In this document: positions 17,160 through 24,936 of the stretch, in pieces
Layout: each line of letters starts with the position of its first letter
Numbering within the stretch: position 1 is the first letter of the stretch
DNA from: DASZKW01 sp035552775
GTDB lineage: Bacteria; Actinomycetota; Acidimicrobiia; Acidimicrobiales; Palsa-688
Reading direction: 5' to 3'
Length of the DNA: 64,000 nucleotides
Assembly (NCBI GenBank): GCA_035552775.1
Contig: DASZKW010000043.1
Location: 27,016-91,015 of the forward strand
The notes under the pieces: model-generated
Told to the model about the DNA's origin: nothing
Seen by the model: the letters and a program-made list of their open reading frames with translations, nothing else
Database searches by the model: none
Program-made: the position numbers and the translations under genes

Positions 17160-17486
17160 CTACAGGAATTGATTTAGCTCCTCGAGTAGCTGACCCTTGC
17201 CCTTGGCACCGACGAGACGGAGCCGCGGCTCACCGTCCTTGAACAGGATGAGGGTAGGGATGCTCATCACGTCGAAGCGTCGAGCCAACTCGAGGTTGTC
17301 GTCCACGTTGATCTTGGCGATGCGCAACCTTCCCTCCGTGTCGGATGCGATCTCGTCGAGCACGGGAGCGATCATCTTGCATGGCCCGCACCACTCGGCC
17401 CAGAAGTCGACGAGGACAGCTCCCTCAGCCCCTTTGATCTCCTCATCGAACGTTTGATCCGTGAGCGTCAATGCGCCTTCAGCCAC
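17160..17486 (-). CDS. trxA: Thioredoxin
   Basis: 108-aa thioredoxin with the active-site WCGPCK after VLVDFWAE and the cis-Pro loop in MSIPTLILFKDG, normal length for the family. It carries electrons from NADPH through TrxB to ribonucleotide reductase, peroxiredoxins and other disulfides. GTG 17486 is chosen because a strong SD (AGGAGGTC) lies about 8 nt upstream and the protein then begins at the expected place; a TTG at 17540 would add 18 unrelated residues. trxB lies upstream on the same strand. Confidence 0.96.
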   Translation of the reverse strand: MAEGALTLTDQTFDEEIKGAEGAVLVDFWAEWCGPCKMIAPVLDEIASDTEGRLRIAKINVDDNLELARRFDVMSIPTLILFKDGEPRLRLVGAKGKGQLLEELNQFL

Positions 17487-17601
17487 TGAACTCGACCTCC
17501 TGGAAGTATGCGGGACATCTGCCCCACGCGACTGCTGCAACGCCGGGCGGCAGGACCCACATTCCGGTCCTACCCAAGGCCGCCGTGCGACTTGTGTCCT
17601 C

Positions 17602-18603
17602 TCAGCCTGACCAATCCTCGGTCACGGCCACCTCGCCGGCGCCCGCGCCCTCCAACCACCGCTCGGCGTCGATGGCGGCCATGCAGCCCGATCCCGCAGC
17701 GGTGACGGCCTGGCGGTAGGTGTGGTCCTGCACGTCGCCGCACGCGAAGACTCCCTCGACGTTGGTGCGGGTGCCGTCGTGGGTGAGGAGATAGCCGGCG
17801 TCATCCATGTCCAGCTGACCTTGGAACAGGGCGGTGTTGGGCACGTGGCCGATGGCCACGAACACACCGGTGGCGTCCAGCGTGCTCTCCTCGCCGGTCA
17901 CCACGTTTCGCAGGGCGACGCCCTCGACCATGTTGTCACCCAACACGTCGGTCACCACCGTGTCCCAGATGAAATCCACCTTGGGGTTGGCGAACGCTCG
18001 GTCCTGCATGATCTTGGACGCTCGCAACTCCTTGCGCCTGTGGATCACGGTCACCTGGTCGCCGAACTTGGCCAGGTGGTTGGCCTCCTCCAGGGCGGAG
18101 TCTCCGCCCCCCACCACGGCGATGTGGTGGCCGCGGAAGAAAAAACCGTCACACGTGGCGCACGTCGACACCCCGTGGCCGAGCAGACGCGATTCCGACT
18201 CCAACCCGAGCATGAGCGAGCGGGCGCCGGTGGACACGATGATCGAGCGAGCAGTGAACTCGATCTCCGCTCCCGTCGAAGGGTCGGTGGCCCACACCCG
18301 GCGGGGACGCCCCGAGAAGTCAACCCGAACAACTTTCGAGGTCACGAACTCGGCCCCGAAACGCTCGGCCTGGGCACGCATGGTGATCATGAGTTCGGGC
18401 CCCATGACGGCGTCCGCGAAGCCGGGATAGTTCTCCACTTCGGTGGTGAGCATCAGTTGGCCACCGGGTTGGTCGCTCGTGGACGACGGCTGTCCCTCGA
18501 TCACCAAGGGGTGCAAGTTGGCCCGGGCCGTGTAGATGGCCGCCGTGAGACCCGCGGGGCCCGAACCGACGATGATCACGTTGCGCATCGCGCTATCCGA
18601 CAT
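17602..18603 (-). CDS. trxB: Thioredoxin reductase
   Basis: 333-aa NADPH- and FAD-dependent flavoprotein. The FAD-binding motif is VGSGPAGLTAAIYTARA at the N-terminus. The redox pair is CATC within CATCDGFFFRG, and the NADPH-binding motif VVGGGDSALEEANHL follows. The second FAD motif, GVFACGDVQDHTYRQA, is near the C-terminus. All catalytic parts are intact. It reduces the thioredoxin encoded about 115 nt downstream and is the probable electron source for cytosolic disulfide reduction. The start is an ATG at 18603. Confidence 0.97.
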   Translation of the reverse strand: MSDSAMRNVIIVGSGPAGLTAAIYTARANLHPLVIEGQPSSTSDQPGGQLMLTTEVENYPGFADAVMGPELMITMRAQAERFGAEFVTSKVVRVDFSGRPRRVWATDPSTGAEIEFTARSIIVSTGARSLMLGLESESRLLGHGVSTCATCDGFFFRGHHIAVVGGGDSALEEANHLAKFGDQVTVIHRRKELRASKIMQDRAFANPKVDFIWDTVVTDVLGDNMVEGVALRNVVTGEESTLDATGVFVAIGHVPNTALFQGQLDMDDAGYLLTHDGTRTNVEGVFACGDVQDHTYRQAVTAAGSGCMAAIDAERWLEGAGAGEVAVTEDWSG

Positions 18604-18627
18604 TTCCTACCTCGTCTCTTGGACCGC

Positions 18628-19011
18628 TCAGTCATCCCGAGCGGCCCGCTTCCGCCAGAAGAACGCCCCCGCGAGCATGAATATTGCACCTAGCACGGCA
18701 TACGACGTCCACACCCGCCGGCCTTCGGGATGAAACGGCAGGTAGACGTGCAGGCGGACGACGGCTATGACCACGAGAATCAAAGCGGTGGTTCCCGCCG
18801 CCGCTGCCACCAGGCCGAACACGACGCCTCTAGCCACCTTGGTGACCGGCACCGTCGTCTTGTCCCGTACCGTCTCCACCACGAATTCGATGTGATCCGC
18901 CACGCTGAGCGTCCAATCCGAACCGGTGGGGGCCGGCGCCGGCCGGGGGCGGTCCGCGGACACAGGCGTCGTCGTCGACCGGGTGGGATCTGACGGGGCG
19001 GTATCTGACAT
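18628..19011 (-). CDS. Small membrane protein with two helices, function unknown
   Basis: 127-aa protein with a Pro/Thr-rich first 35 residues, a short amphipathic stretch (ADHIEFVVETVRDKTTVPV) and two membrane helices (near VVFGLVAAAAGTTALILVVI and YAVLGAIFMLAGAFFW), ending in a basic WRKRAARDD. The layout resembles the small phage-holin-like or YtxH-like actinobacterial membrane proteins, but I do not recognise a named family. It lies directly upstream of trxB on the same strand, with 24 nt between. Confidence 0.7.
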   Translation of the reverse strand: MSDTAPSDPTRSTTTPVSADRPRPAPAPTGSDWTLSVADHIEFVVETVRDKTTVPVTKVARGVVFGLVAAAAGTTALILVVIAVVRLHVYLPFHPEGRRVWTSYAVLGAIFMLAGAFFWRKRAARDD

Positions 19012-19115
19012 GGGCGTCTCCTACCCTGGCTCACCTGCGACGACTCTGCTCAGCCTGCAAGCACGCTGGTCACCCGATGCGACGGTGACATGACGGGTCG
19101 GTAAGGTCACCAGCC

Positions 19116-19493
19116 GTGCGGACTGTACTCGCCGTCGCGGTCGGTGCCGCCCTGGCGGCCGTCGCGGCGGTGATCCTCGGAGAGTACAACTTCAGCGGGG
19201 CCGTGCCGTGGGTGGCCGGTGTGGCGGTACCCGCGGTCATGGGAGAGGCGGTGGTCCTGATAAACGGGCGGGGCGAACCCGAGCTGTGGCTGGCGGTGGC
19301 AGCGCTCTCCGCCGGGGGTCTGGCTTGGGGGGCGTGGCTGTCGGAGGGCAGCGGCCTGAGCCCCCTGCCCCTGGACGGCTGGGTGGCCATCGCGCTGGGA
19401 GCGCTGGTCCCCATCGTGTTCGCCCTCGGCGGCCGCCGTCAGGGGAAAAGAACACCCACCAAAGCCGACGAAGCTCACTCAGGTCACCTGTAA
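19116..19493 (+). CDS. Small integral membrane protein, function unknown
   Basis: 125-aa protein from GTG 19116 with four hydrophobic segments: AVAVGAALAAVAAVILG, VPWVAGVAVPAVMGEAVVL, LWLAVAALSAGGLAWGAW and WVAIALGALVPIVFALGG. It ends in a charged tail. It is divergent from the 127-aa membrane protein gene and convergent with the kinase gene, whose 3' end it overlaps by 15 nt. No catalytic motif is visible. Confidence 0.65.
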   Translation: MRTVLAVAVGAALAAVAAVILGEYNFSGAVPWVAGVAVPAVMGEAVVLINGRGEPELWLAVAALSAGGLAWGAWLSEGSGLSPLPLDGWVAIALGALVPIVFALGGRRQGKRTPTKADEAHSGHL

Positions 19494-21374
19494 CTCGCTG
19501 ATCGACAGGGTGAGCGCCGGCCCGGTGTCAGTCATCCACAGCAGAACCCAACTCCCGGAGCGGTTCCCGAGATCGAATGTCGTCGACCCGGCGATGTCGG
19601 TGTGCGTGGCGGTGAGTGGCCCCCAGGCGGCCAGGTCGGCGCCATCGGCGCCGGCGACGTAGGTGCTGGCCGCCCAGCCCTGGGTGGGCGAGGTCACCGA
19701 CAGGCGCTGGAGGGGCTGGGTACCGACCAGGTGGATGGCGAGGCCCTCGCCGCCGTAGCCGGCGAAATCGCGGCCGTAGTAGCGCGACGTCTGCCAGGCC
19801 GTGCGGTCATTGCCGTCGTAGGTGTACTTGACGTCCTGAGGGTTGTCGGCATGTTTCTGGGGCGGCACGATCCACACCGAAACGTCACTGATCGTCACCG
19901 TGGTGCCGGACGCCCCCGCCGAGTTCGGGTGCCCCCCCCCGTGGCCGCCGACGACGAGCATGCCGGCCACCACCACCCCGGCGATCGCCAATGCCCCAAC
20001 GACGAGGCCCGGTGCCCGGCGACGCCGGCGGCGGCCCGGCGGGGGGCCGGCCCGACCGGGGGTCTCCTGGGTCGGCCGGTGCCGGCCGGGGGACTGCTGG
20101 GCGGGCCAGGCTCTACCGGTGCCCCCCTGCGGCGGGAAAGCCCCGCCGGCGCCCGCCGGAGCCGGCCAGGCCCTGCCGGCGGCTTCCTGGGCCGGGCCGA
20201 CCCCCGCCCAATAGGGACCGGCGGCTGCCCTGGCACCCGTCGCCGTCTGGCGATCGGTGCGTGTGTCGGGAATGCCAGCCTCCGCCGCCTCTTCCTGCCG
20301 GCCCCGCCCAGCCACCTCGGTGTGCGACGCGTCCGATCGTCGATCCCGAGGTCCGGCCGAGTTAGCCCCCTCCGTGAGGGAACGGGCCGGGCGCTGCTGA
20401 TGGCCTCTTGGTCCCGCCGGACCCTGCCCCGCCGGGCCGGCACCTCCGTCGGGACGGCGCTCACCGAGACGCCGGCGCCGGCCGGGTGCCCCGACCGGGG
20501 GAGGCGAATCGGTGGCCTGCAGGCCGACGAGCATCTGGCTCAAGGCGGTGGCCGAGGGCACCCGCCGGGCGGGGTCTGTGGCCAGCATCTCCGCCACCAG
20601 GGCGTCGAGGGGCCCCGACACGTCGGCACGAAGGCTGCGCAACCGCGGTGCGGGTCGGTCTAGGCGGGCCATGGCCATGGCCATCTCGCTTTCGCCATCG
20701 AACGGCGACCGCCCGGCCAGCATCTCGAATGTCACCACTCCGAGTGCGTACACGTCGGCGCGGGCGTCGGGCTCGATGCCCTGCACCTGCTCGGGGCTCA
20801 GGTAGCGCGGGGTCCCCAGGACCATGCCGGTGCGGGTGAGGTCCATGCCCAGGCTCTCGGCCGCCTTGGCGATGCCAAAATCTGTGACCTTTACACCGGG
20901 CACCTCGGCGCCGTCGTCGAACAACAAGATGTTCGCCGGTTTGATATCGCGGTGAATGATCCCGGCCCGGTGGGCGTGGACCAGCGCGTCCGCGATCTGG
21001 GAGGTGATCCCGACGGCCAGCCACGGGGGGAGCATCCCCCGCGTCGCGAGATACTGCCGCAGGGTGTCGCCGCGCACCAGTTCCATCACGATGTAGGTGG
21101 TTGGTCCGTCCACTCCGGCGTCGAAGGTGGCGACCACCCTCGGGTGGACGAGACGGGCGGCGGCGATCGCCTCACGCCGGAAGCGTTCGAGGAAGATCTC
21201 GTCGGTGGCGTATTGGCGCTGGAGGACCTTGATCGCCACCGCCCGGCTGAGGACCTGGTCGTGGGCCTCCCACACGTCGGCCATGCCCCCCCTGGCGATG
21301 GGGCGGACCAATCTGTAACGCCCACTCAGGACCTGGTCGACGGTCAGAGGCGCTGGGGCGTCAGGTCCGGGCAC
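19479..21374 (-). CDS. Membrane Ser/Thr protein kinase with discoidin-like outer domain
   Basis: About 631 aa. The PknB-type kinase domain (residues 19-280) has the glycine loop ARGGMADV, Lys49 in VAIKVL, catalytic loop HRDIKPANILL, the DFG triplet and GTPRYLSPEQ, so it looks active. A Pro/Gly/Arg-rich juxtamembrane region, one helix (GLVVGALAIAGVVVAGMLVV) and an extracellular beta-rich domain with discoidin character follow. In M. tuberculosis a pseudokinase plus a similar outer domain is fused to MurJ (MviN); here the module is separate and downstream of murJ. GTG 21374 is chosen because codons further upstream run into a palindromic repeat. Confidence 0.88.
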   Translation of the reverse strand: MPGPDAPAPLTVDQVLSGRYRLVRPIARGGMADVWEAHDQVLSRAVAIKVLQRQYATDEIFLERFRREAIAAARLVHPRVVATFDAGVDGPTTYIVMELVRGDTLRQYLATRGMLPPWLAVGITSQIADALVHAHRAGIIHRDIKPANILLFDDGAEVPGVKVTDFGIAKAAESLGMDLTRTGMVLGTPRYLSPEQVQGIEPDARADVYALGVVTFEMLAGRSPFDGESEMAMAMARLDRPAPRLRSLRADVSGPLDALVAEMLATDPARRVPSATALSQMLVGLQATDSPPPVGAPGRRRRLGERRPDGGAGPAGQGPAGPRGHQQRPARSLTEGANSAGPRDRRSDASHTEVAGRGRQEEAAEAGIPDTRTDRQTATGARAAAGPYWAGVGPAQEAAGRAWPAPAGAGGAFPPQGGTGRAWPAQQSPGRHRPTQETPGRAGPPPGRRRRRRAPGLVVGALAIAGVVVAGMLVVGGHGGGHPNSAGASGTTVTISDVSVWIVPPQKHADNPQDVKYTYDGNDRTAWQTSRYYGRDFAGYGGEGLAIHLVGTQPLQRLSVTSPTQGWAASTYVAGADGADLAAWGPLTATHTDIAGSTTFDLGNRSGSWVLLWMTDTGPALTLSISELQVT

Positions 21375-21425
21375 GACGCCGGCAAGGCTACCGGCCGAAG
21401 TTGCCGCCCTGGCATCAACACGATG

Positions 21426-21529
21426 TACCAAGGCGAGCGTTGCTACGTCGACTCCCCGAGGAACGAAGGTCCAGGGTAACCGTCCGAGTCGGCGACAGCA
21501 TCGTCGACGTAGCAACGCTCGCCTTTGTA
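21426..21529 (-). repeat. 104-bp hairpin element, copy A
   Basis: Arms at 21426-21452 and 21503-21529 are 27 bp with one mismatch and enclose exactly 50 bp. Read on the minus strand, with the flanking genes, the left arm starts TACAAAGGCGAGCG and the right arm ends CGCTCGCCTTGGTA. Copy B at 41216 has the same plan, with paired substitutions in both arms. The element fills most of the 311-bp gap between the kinase start and the DegV gene; the rest of that gap shows nothing recognisable. Confidence 0.9.
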
Positions 21530-21685
21530 AGTCCCGGCAAAATCGTGGCCTGTGGTAACGAATCGGAGCCCCGACTACGCCCGTCCGGCATCTTGTGTGC
21601 AGTTCCCGGGGATATAGCCAATGTTTCTGCAGTTAAGGTCAGCGCCGGCCGGCGACGGGGGAGGTTTTCGGCCCAGCGGGCTCTG

Positions 21686-22546
21686 CTAGTGGCCTGCGGG
21701 GGCAGGGCGGGCGCGGAGCATGGCCACGCCGATGGCGCCGGGACCACAGTGTGTCCCGATGACGGGGCCGATCTCGCCCACCACAATGGGTACTGCCGGC
21801 TTGACGTCGGCAATGAGGGCGAGAAAGTCGTCGAGGTCGGGGGCGTCCGCCCCGAACGCGGCCATGCGCTCGAGCGGCCCTGCGGCGTGAACCTTGGCGG
21901 CCAGGTAACGCAGCGAACGACCCCGCGTCCGCTGCTTGGATTCCTCGGCCACCTCCCCGTCGCGCACCTCGATCACCGGTTTGATGGCGAGCATCGATCC
22001 GATCATGGCCTGGGCGCCGCCGATGCGGCCTCCGTTGCGGAGATTCTCCAAGGTGTCGAAGGCGGCGAACACCAGCAGGCGGCTCTGGGCCCCGGCGACG
22101 GCGTCGGCCACCTCGTCGAGGCCTTTCTCCTCCTCCGCGGCCTGGGCGGCGATGAGCACCTGCAGCCCCTGTCCCAGGGTGACGTTGAGCGAGTCCACCA
22201 CGAGCACCGGTAACCGTCCTTGCAGGTCCCGTGCCGCTTGCCGTGCGGCCTCGATCGTCGCCGACAGCTTCGAGGACAGGCTCACACACACGACTCCGTC
22301 GGCGCCCTCGCCGGCCATGCGGACGAAGGCCTCTCGGAAGTGGCCCGGCGACGGTGCCGCGGTGGCCGGCAGCCCGGCGAAGCTGCGCGCCCGGGCCCAG
22401 AAGTCCTTGGTCGGCAGTTCCTCGCGATCGACCAGTTCCTCGTCGCCGAAGCGGATCCGCAGCGGTACGAGACCTATGCCGTGCTCGGTGAGCACCTCGT
22501 CGGGAAGATCGCAAGCGCTATCGGTCACGACGCGGATACCGGGCAT
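21686..22546 (-). CDS. DegV-family fatty-acid-binding protein
   Basis: 286-aa DegV-fold protein. The N-terminal signature VVTDSACDLPDEVLTEHGI has the conserved Thr-Asp-Ser, and the second lobe has DTLENLRNGGRIGGAQAMIG, the family hallmark. DegV (FakB) proteins bind a fatty acid and present it to the kinase FakA; actinobacterial versions occur without an obvious partner, and no FakA is visible here. It lies 65 nt downstream of murJ on the same strand. The minus-strand reading frame that runs antiparallel in another phase is a shadow. Confidence 0.92.
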   Translation of the reverse strand: MPGIRVVTDSACDLPDEVLTEHGIGLVPLRIRFGDEELVDREELPTKDFWARARSFAGLPATAAPSPGHFREAFVRMAGEGADGVVCVSLSSKLSATIEAARQAARDLQGRLPVLVVDSLNVTLGQGLQVLIAAQAAEEEKGLDEVADAVAGAQSRLLVFAAFDTLENLRNGGRIGGAQAMIGSMLAIKPVIEVRDGEVAEESKQRTRGRSLRYLAAKVHAAGPLERMAAFGADAPDLDDFLALIADVKPAVPIVVGEIGPVIGTHCGPGAIGVAMLRARPAPAGH

Positions 22547-22611
22547 GGCCCCCCTCTAGGTGACGTTGTTGTGAATGTTCGGACCACGACGCTCCCCCGA
22601 TGGTGACACGC

Positions 22612-24936
22612 TCAGCCGGCCGGGCGCCGCACACGAAGCACGTTGCGGACCTCGGCCACCCCGAGCCACAAGGCGACGAGGATGTACACCGCCGCTCCCA
22701 CCGCGCCGAGCACCACCACCCGCAACAACAGCACGGCGATCGCACCGCTGTTGGGAAGGAGGGCCGAGAGCCCCTCGAGCACCGCGGCCATGACAGCGGT
22801 CGCCAGCACCACCCTGAACGCGGCGACGAAGACGGCCGAGCCCTGCAGACCACCGGCTTTGACCCGTAGGTGGGCGAAGGACGCGACGGCCGCCACCGAG
22901 TACGCCCCGATCCAGCCGATGACCAGACCCTTGACGCCGAGCATGGGGTAGAGACCCACCCCCACGAGCAAGGTGAGGGCGTTCTCGAAGCAGTAACGCC
23001 AGAACATCGAGCGGGTGTCCTTCATCGACTGGTATGCACGCATGAGAAGCAGGTACACGCTGAACCCGGGCAGGCCCACGGCGAAGATTGCGACGAGCAC
23101 CCCGGTCAGGTGGGCCTCGCCGACCGACACCCGGCCGTGGCGCAGGGCAAGGCGGAGCAGGGGCTCGGCGAGGATGGCGTAGCCCACGCCGGCGGGGACC
23201 ATGATGGCGAGGGTGAGACGCAGGCCCGAACCCATCCGCGCCCTGAACGCTCGCAGCCGGCCGGCCGACCAGCGCTCGGCGAGATCCGGGGCGATCACCG
23301 ACGCGATGGACACCGCGAATATGGCGTAAGGCAGCTGGAAGAACTGGTAGGCGTAGTTGAACGCGGTCACGTCGCCGCTACGGGAGCTGGCCAGGAGCTG
23401 GATCACGTAAAAGCTCACCTGGTTGGCCAGCACGGCCCCGAATGTCCACCCCGACAGCCGCAATACCGTGCGCACCGCAGGATGCCCCGGCTCCCATACC
23501 GGGCGGAGGCGGACGCCCGTGCCGAGCAAGGCCGGCAGCTGGGCGCCGAACTGGACGAGGTAGCCGGCGGTGGTCCCGAGACCGAGGACGAGTATGGCGG
23601 CCTCGTCCCGCGCGAAGCCGGTCAGGGTGAGCGAGTGGGCCACCACGCCGGTCAGGATCACCGCGGCGACGGTCACGAGGTTGCAAACGATGGGGGAAAA
23701 GGCGGGCGCCGCGAACCGGCGCCGCGCGTTTAGCAGCGCCGTTGTCACCGCGATGGCCCCGAGGAGGAATAGCTGGGGCGCGAAGAGGCGCAACAGGTGG
23801 GTGGCGAGTTGGCGTTCGGCCCCGATGGCCGCCCCATGGTCCCTCACCAACAGCAGGTCGATGATGAGGGGGGCGGCCAACCAGAACAGCGCCGTCAGCA
23901 CCACCAGGGCGGCGGTGATGGTGGTAACCACGGCCGAGATGGACCTGTCCCCCTCGCGGCGGTCCCGCCGGGCCAGTTCTTCCACGAAAACCGGTATCAG
24001 GGTGGCCGACAGCACCCCGCCGAGAACGAGGTCGTAGATGCTGTTGGGCATGTTGTTGGCCAGGTTGTAGGCGTCGGCCAGGCGGTCGACACCCAGCACC
24101 CAAGCCAGGGCGAGGACCTTGCCAAAGCCGGTGAGGCGGGACAGGAGGGTGCCCACGGCCATCATCGACGTGTTGCGGGAGAACGACCGGCGCTCGTCGG
24201 CACCTTCCACCGGCAGACGCACGGGTGATGGCGGAGCGGGCGGGCGCGTCCCCCCGGGCTCGGGGGGTGGGGGCGGTGGCACGGGCCTTGTCGGCGACGA
24301 CGGCACTCCGGGCCCGACGGGGGGCGCCGGCCGACCCGTTCGACCAGGCGGCGTGGCCGGCGCGGCCGGGGGAGGGGCCGGCGCGGGCGCGACCGGGGGG
24401 GCGGCTCGATCGGGCGGCGCGGCCGGCGCCGCCGGCGGGGAGGCGGGCAGGATCACCGGCTGGTCCGAAGGCTCGCCCCGGCGCAACGTCGTCGGCGCCC
24501 GTGTCGGCGGGGGGGGGATTGCGGGGAGCGCCGGCCGGCGACTGCCTGCTCCCTGGCGGTCGTCGGGGCGTTCCCGGGCCGTGGTCTCGACTGGACCGCC
24601 GTCCGGCTCGAGGACCCGCACCCCCGAGCTGACCCGGAAGCCGGGCCGGACGGAGCCGGGCTGGTCGGGCGGTTCGATGCGACGCTGCGGACCCACGCGG
24701 ACGGCATCGACGCCCACAGCGGCCACCGGGCCCGACAGCCCGGTGGTTGCCATCCCTATCGACGTGTAATCCGGGTAGTGGGGGGCGCCGTAGTCGGGCC
24801 CGGAGGCGTCCGCGTCGCCCTCGTCATCCACCTCGTCCGCCCGGCCCCCCCTGGCCGACCGGTAGTCGTGGGCTGGACCGTAGACCTTGTCCCCCGAGCG
24901 GTGGTCCTTCGCGCCATCGTGGCGCCCCGGGCTCAC
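22612..24936 (-). CDS. murJ: Lipid II flippase MurJ with Pro-rich N-terminal extension
   Basis: 774-aa MOP-family transporter that flips the peptidoglycan precursor lipid II. The core begins near SRNTSMMAVGTLLSRLTGFG and shows about 14 hydrophobic helices, with ANNMPNSIYDLVLGGVLSAT in the first pair. A 250-residue hydrophilic Pro/Gly/Ala-rich extension precedes it. The start GTG 24936 overlaps the stop of the DUF6049 gene in a GTGA, indicating translational coupling. Unlike mycobacterial MviN it has no fused pseudokinase; a kinase with the matching outer domain is encoded downstream. Confidence 0.93.
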   Translation of the reverse strand: MSPGRHDGAKDHRSGDKVYGPAHDYRSARGGRADEVDDEGDADASGPDYGAPHYPDYTSIGMATTGLSGPVAAVGVDAVRVGPQRRIEPPDQPGSVRPGFRVSSGVRVLEPDGGPVETTARERPDDRQGAGSRRPALPAIPPPPTRAPTTLRRGEPSDQPVILPASPPAAPAAPPDRAAPPVAPAPAPPPAAPATPPGRTGRPAPPVGPGVPSSPTRPVPPPPPPEPGGTRPPAPPSPVRLPVEGADERRSFSRNTSMMAVGTLLSRLTGFGKVLALAWVLGVDRLADAYNLANNMPNSIYDLVLGGVLSATLIPVFVEELARRDRREGDRSISAVVTTITAALVVLTALFWLAAPLIIDLLLVRDHGAAIGAERQLATHLLRLFAPQLFLLGAIAVTTALLNARRRFAAPAFSPIVCNLVTVAAVILTGVVAHSLTLTGFARDEAAILVLGLGTTAGYLVQFGAQLPALLGTGVRLRPVWEPGHPAVRTVLRLSGWTFGAVLANQVSFYVIQLLASSRSGDVTAFNYAYQFFQLPYAIFAVSIASVIAPDLAERWSAGRLRAFRARMGSGLRLTLAIMVPAGVGYAILAEPLLRLALRHGRVSVGEAHLTGVLVAIFAVGLPGFSVYLLLMRAYQSMKDTRSMFWRYCFENALTLLVGVGLYPMLGVKGLVIGWIGAYSVAAVASFAHLRVKAGGLQGSAVFVAAFRVVLATAVMAAVLEGLSALLPNSGAIAVLLLRVVVLGAVGAAVYILVALWLGVAEVRNVLRVRRPAG

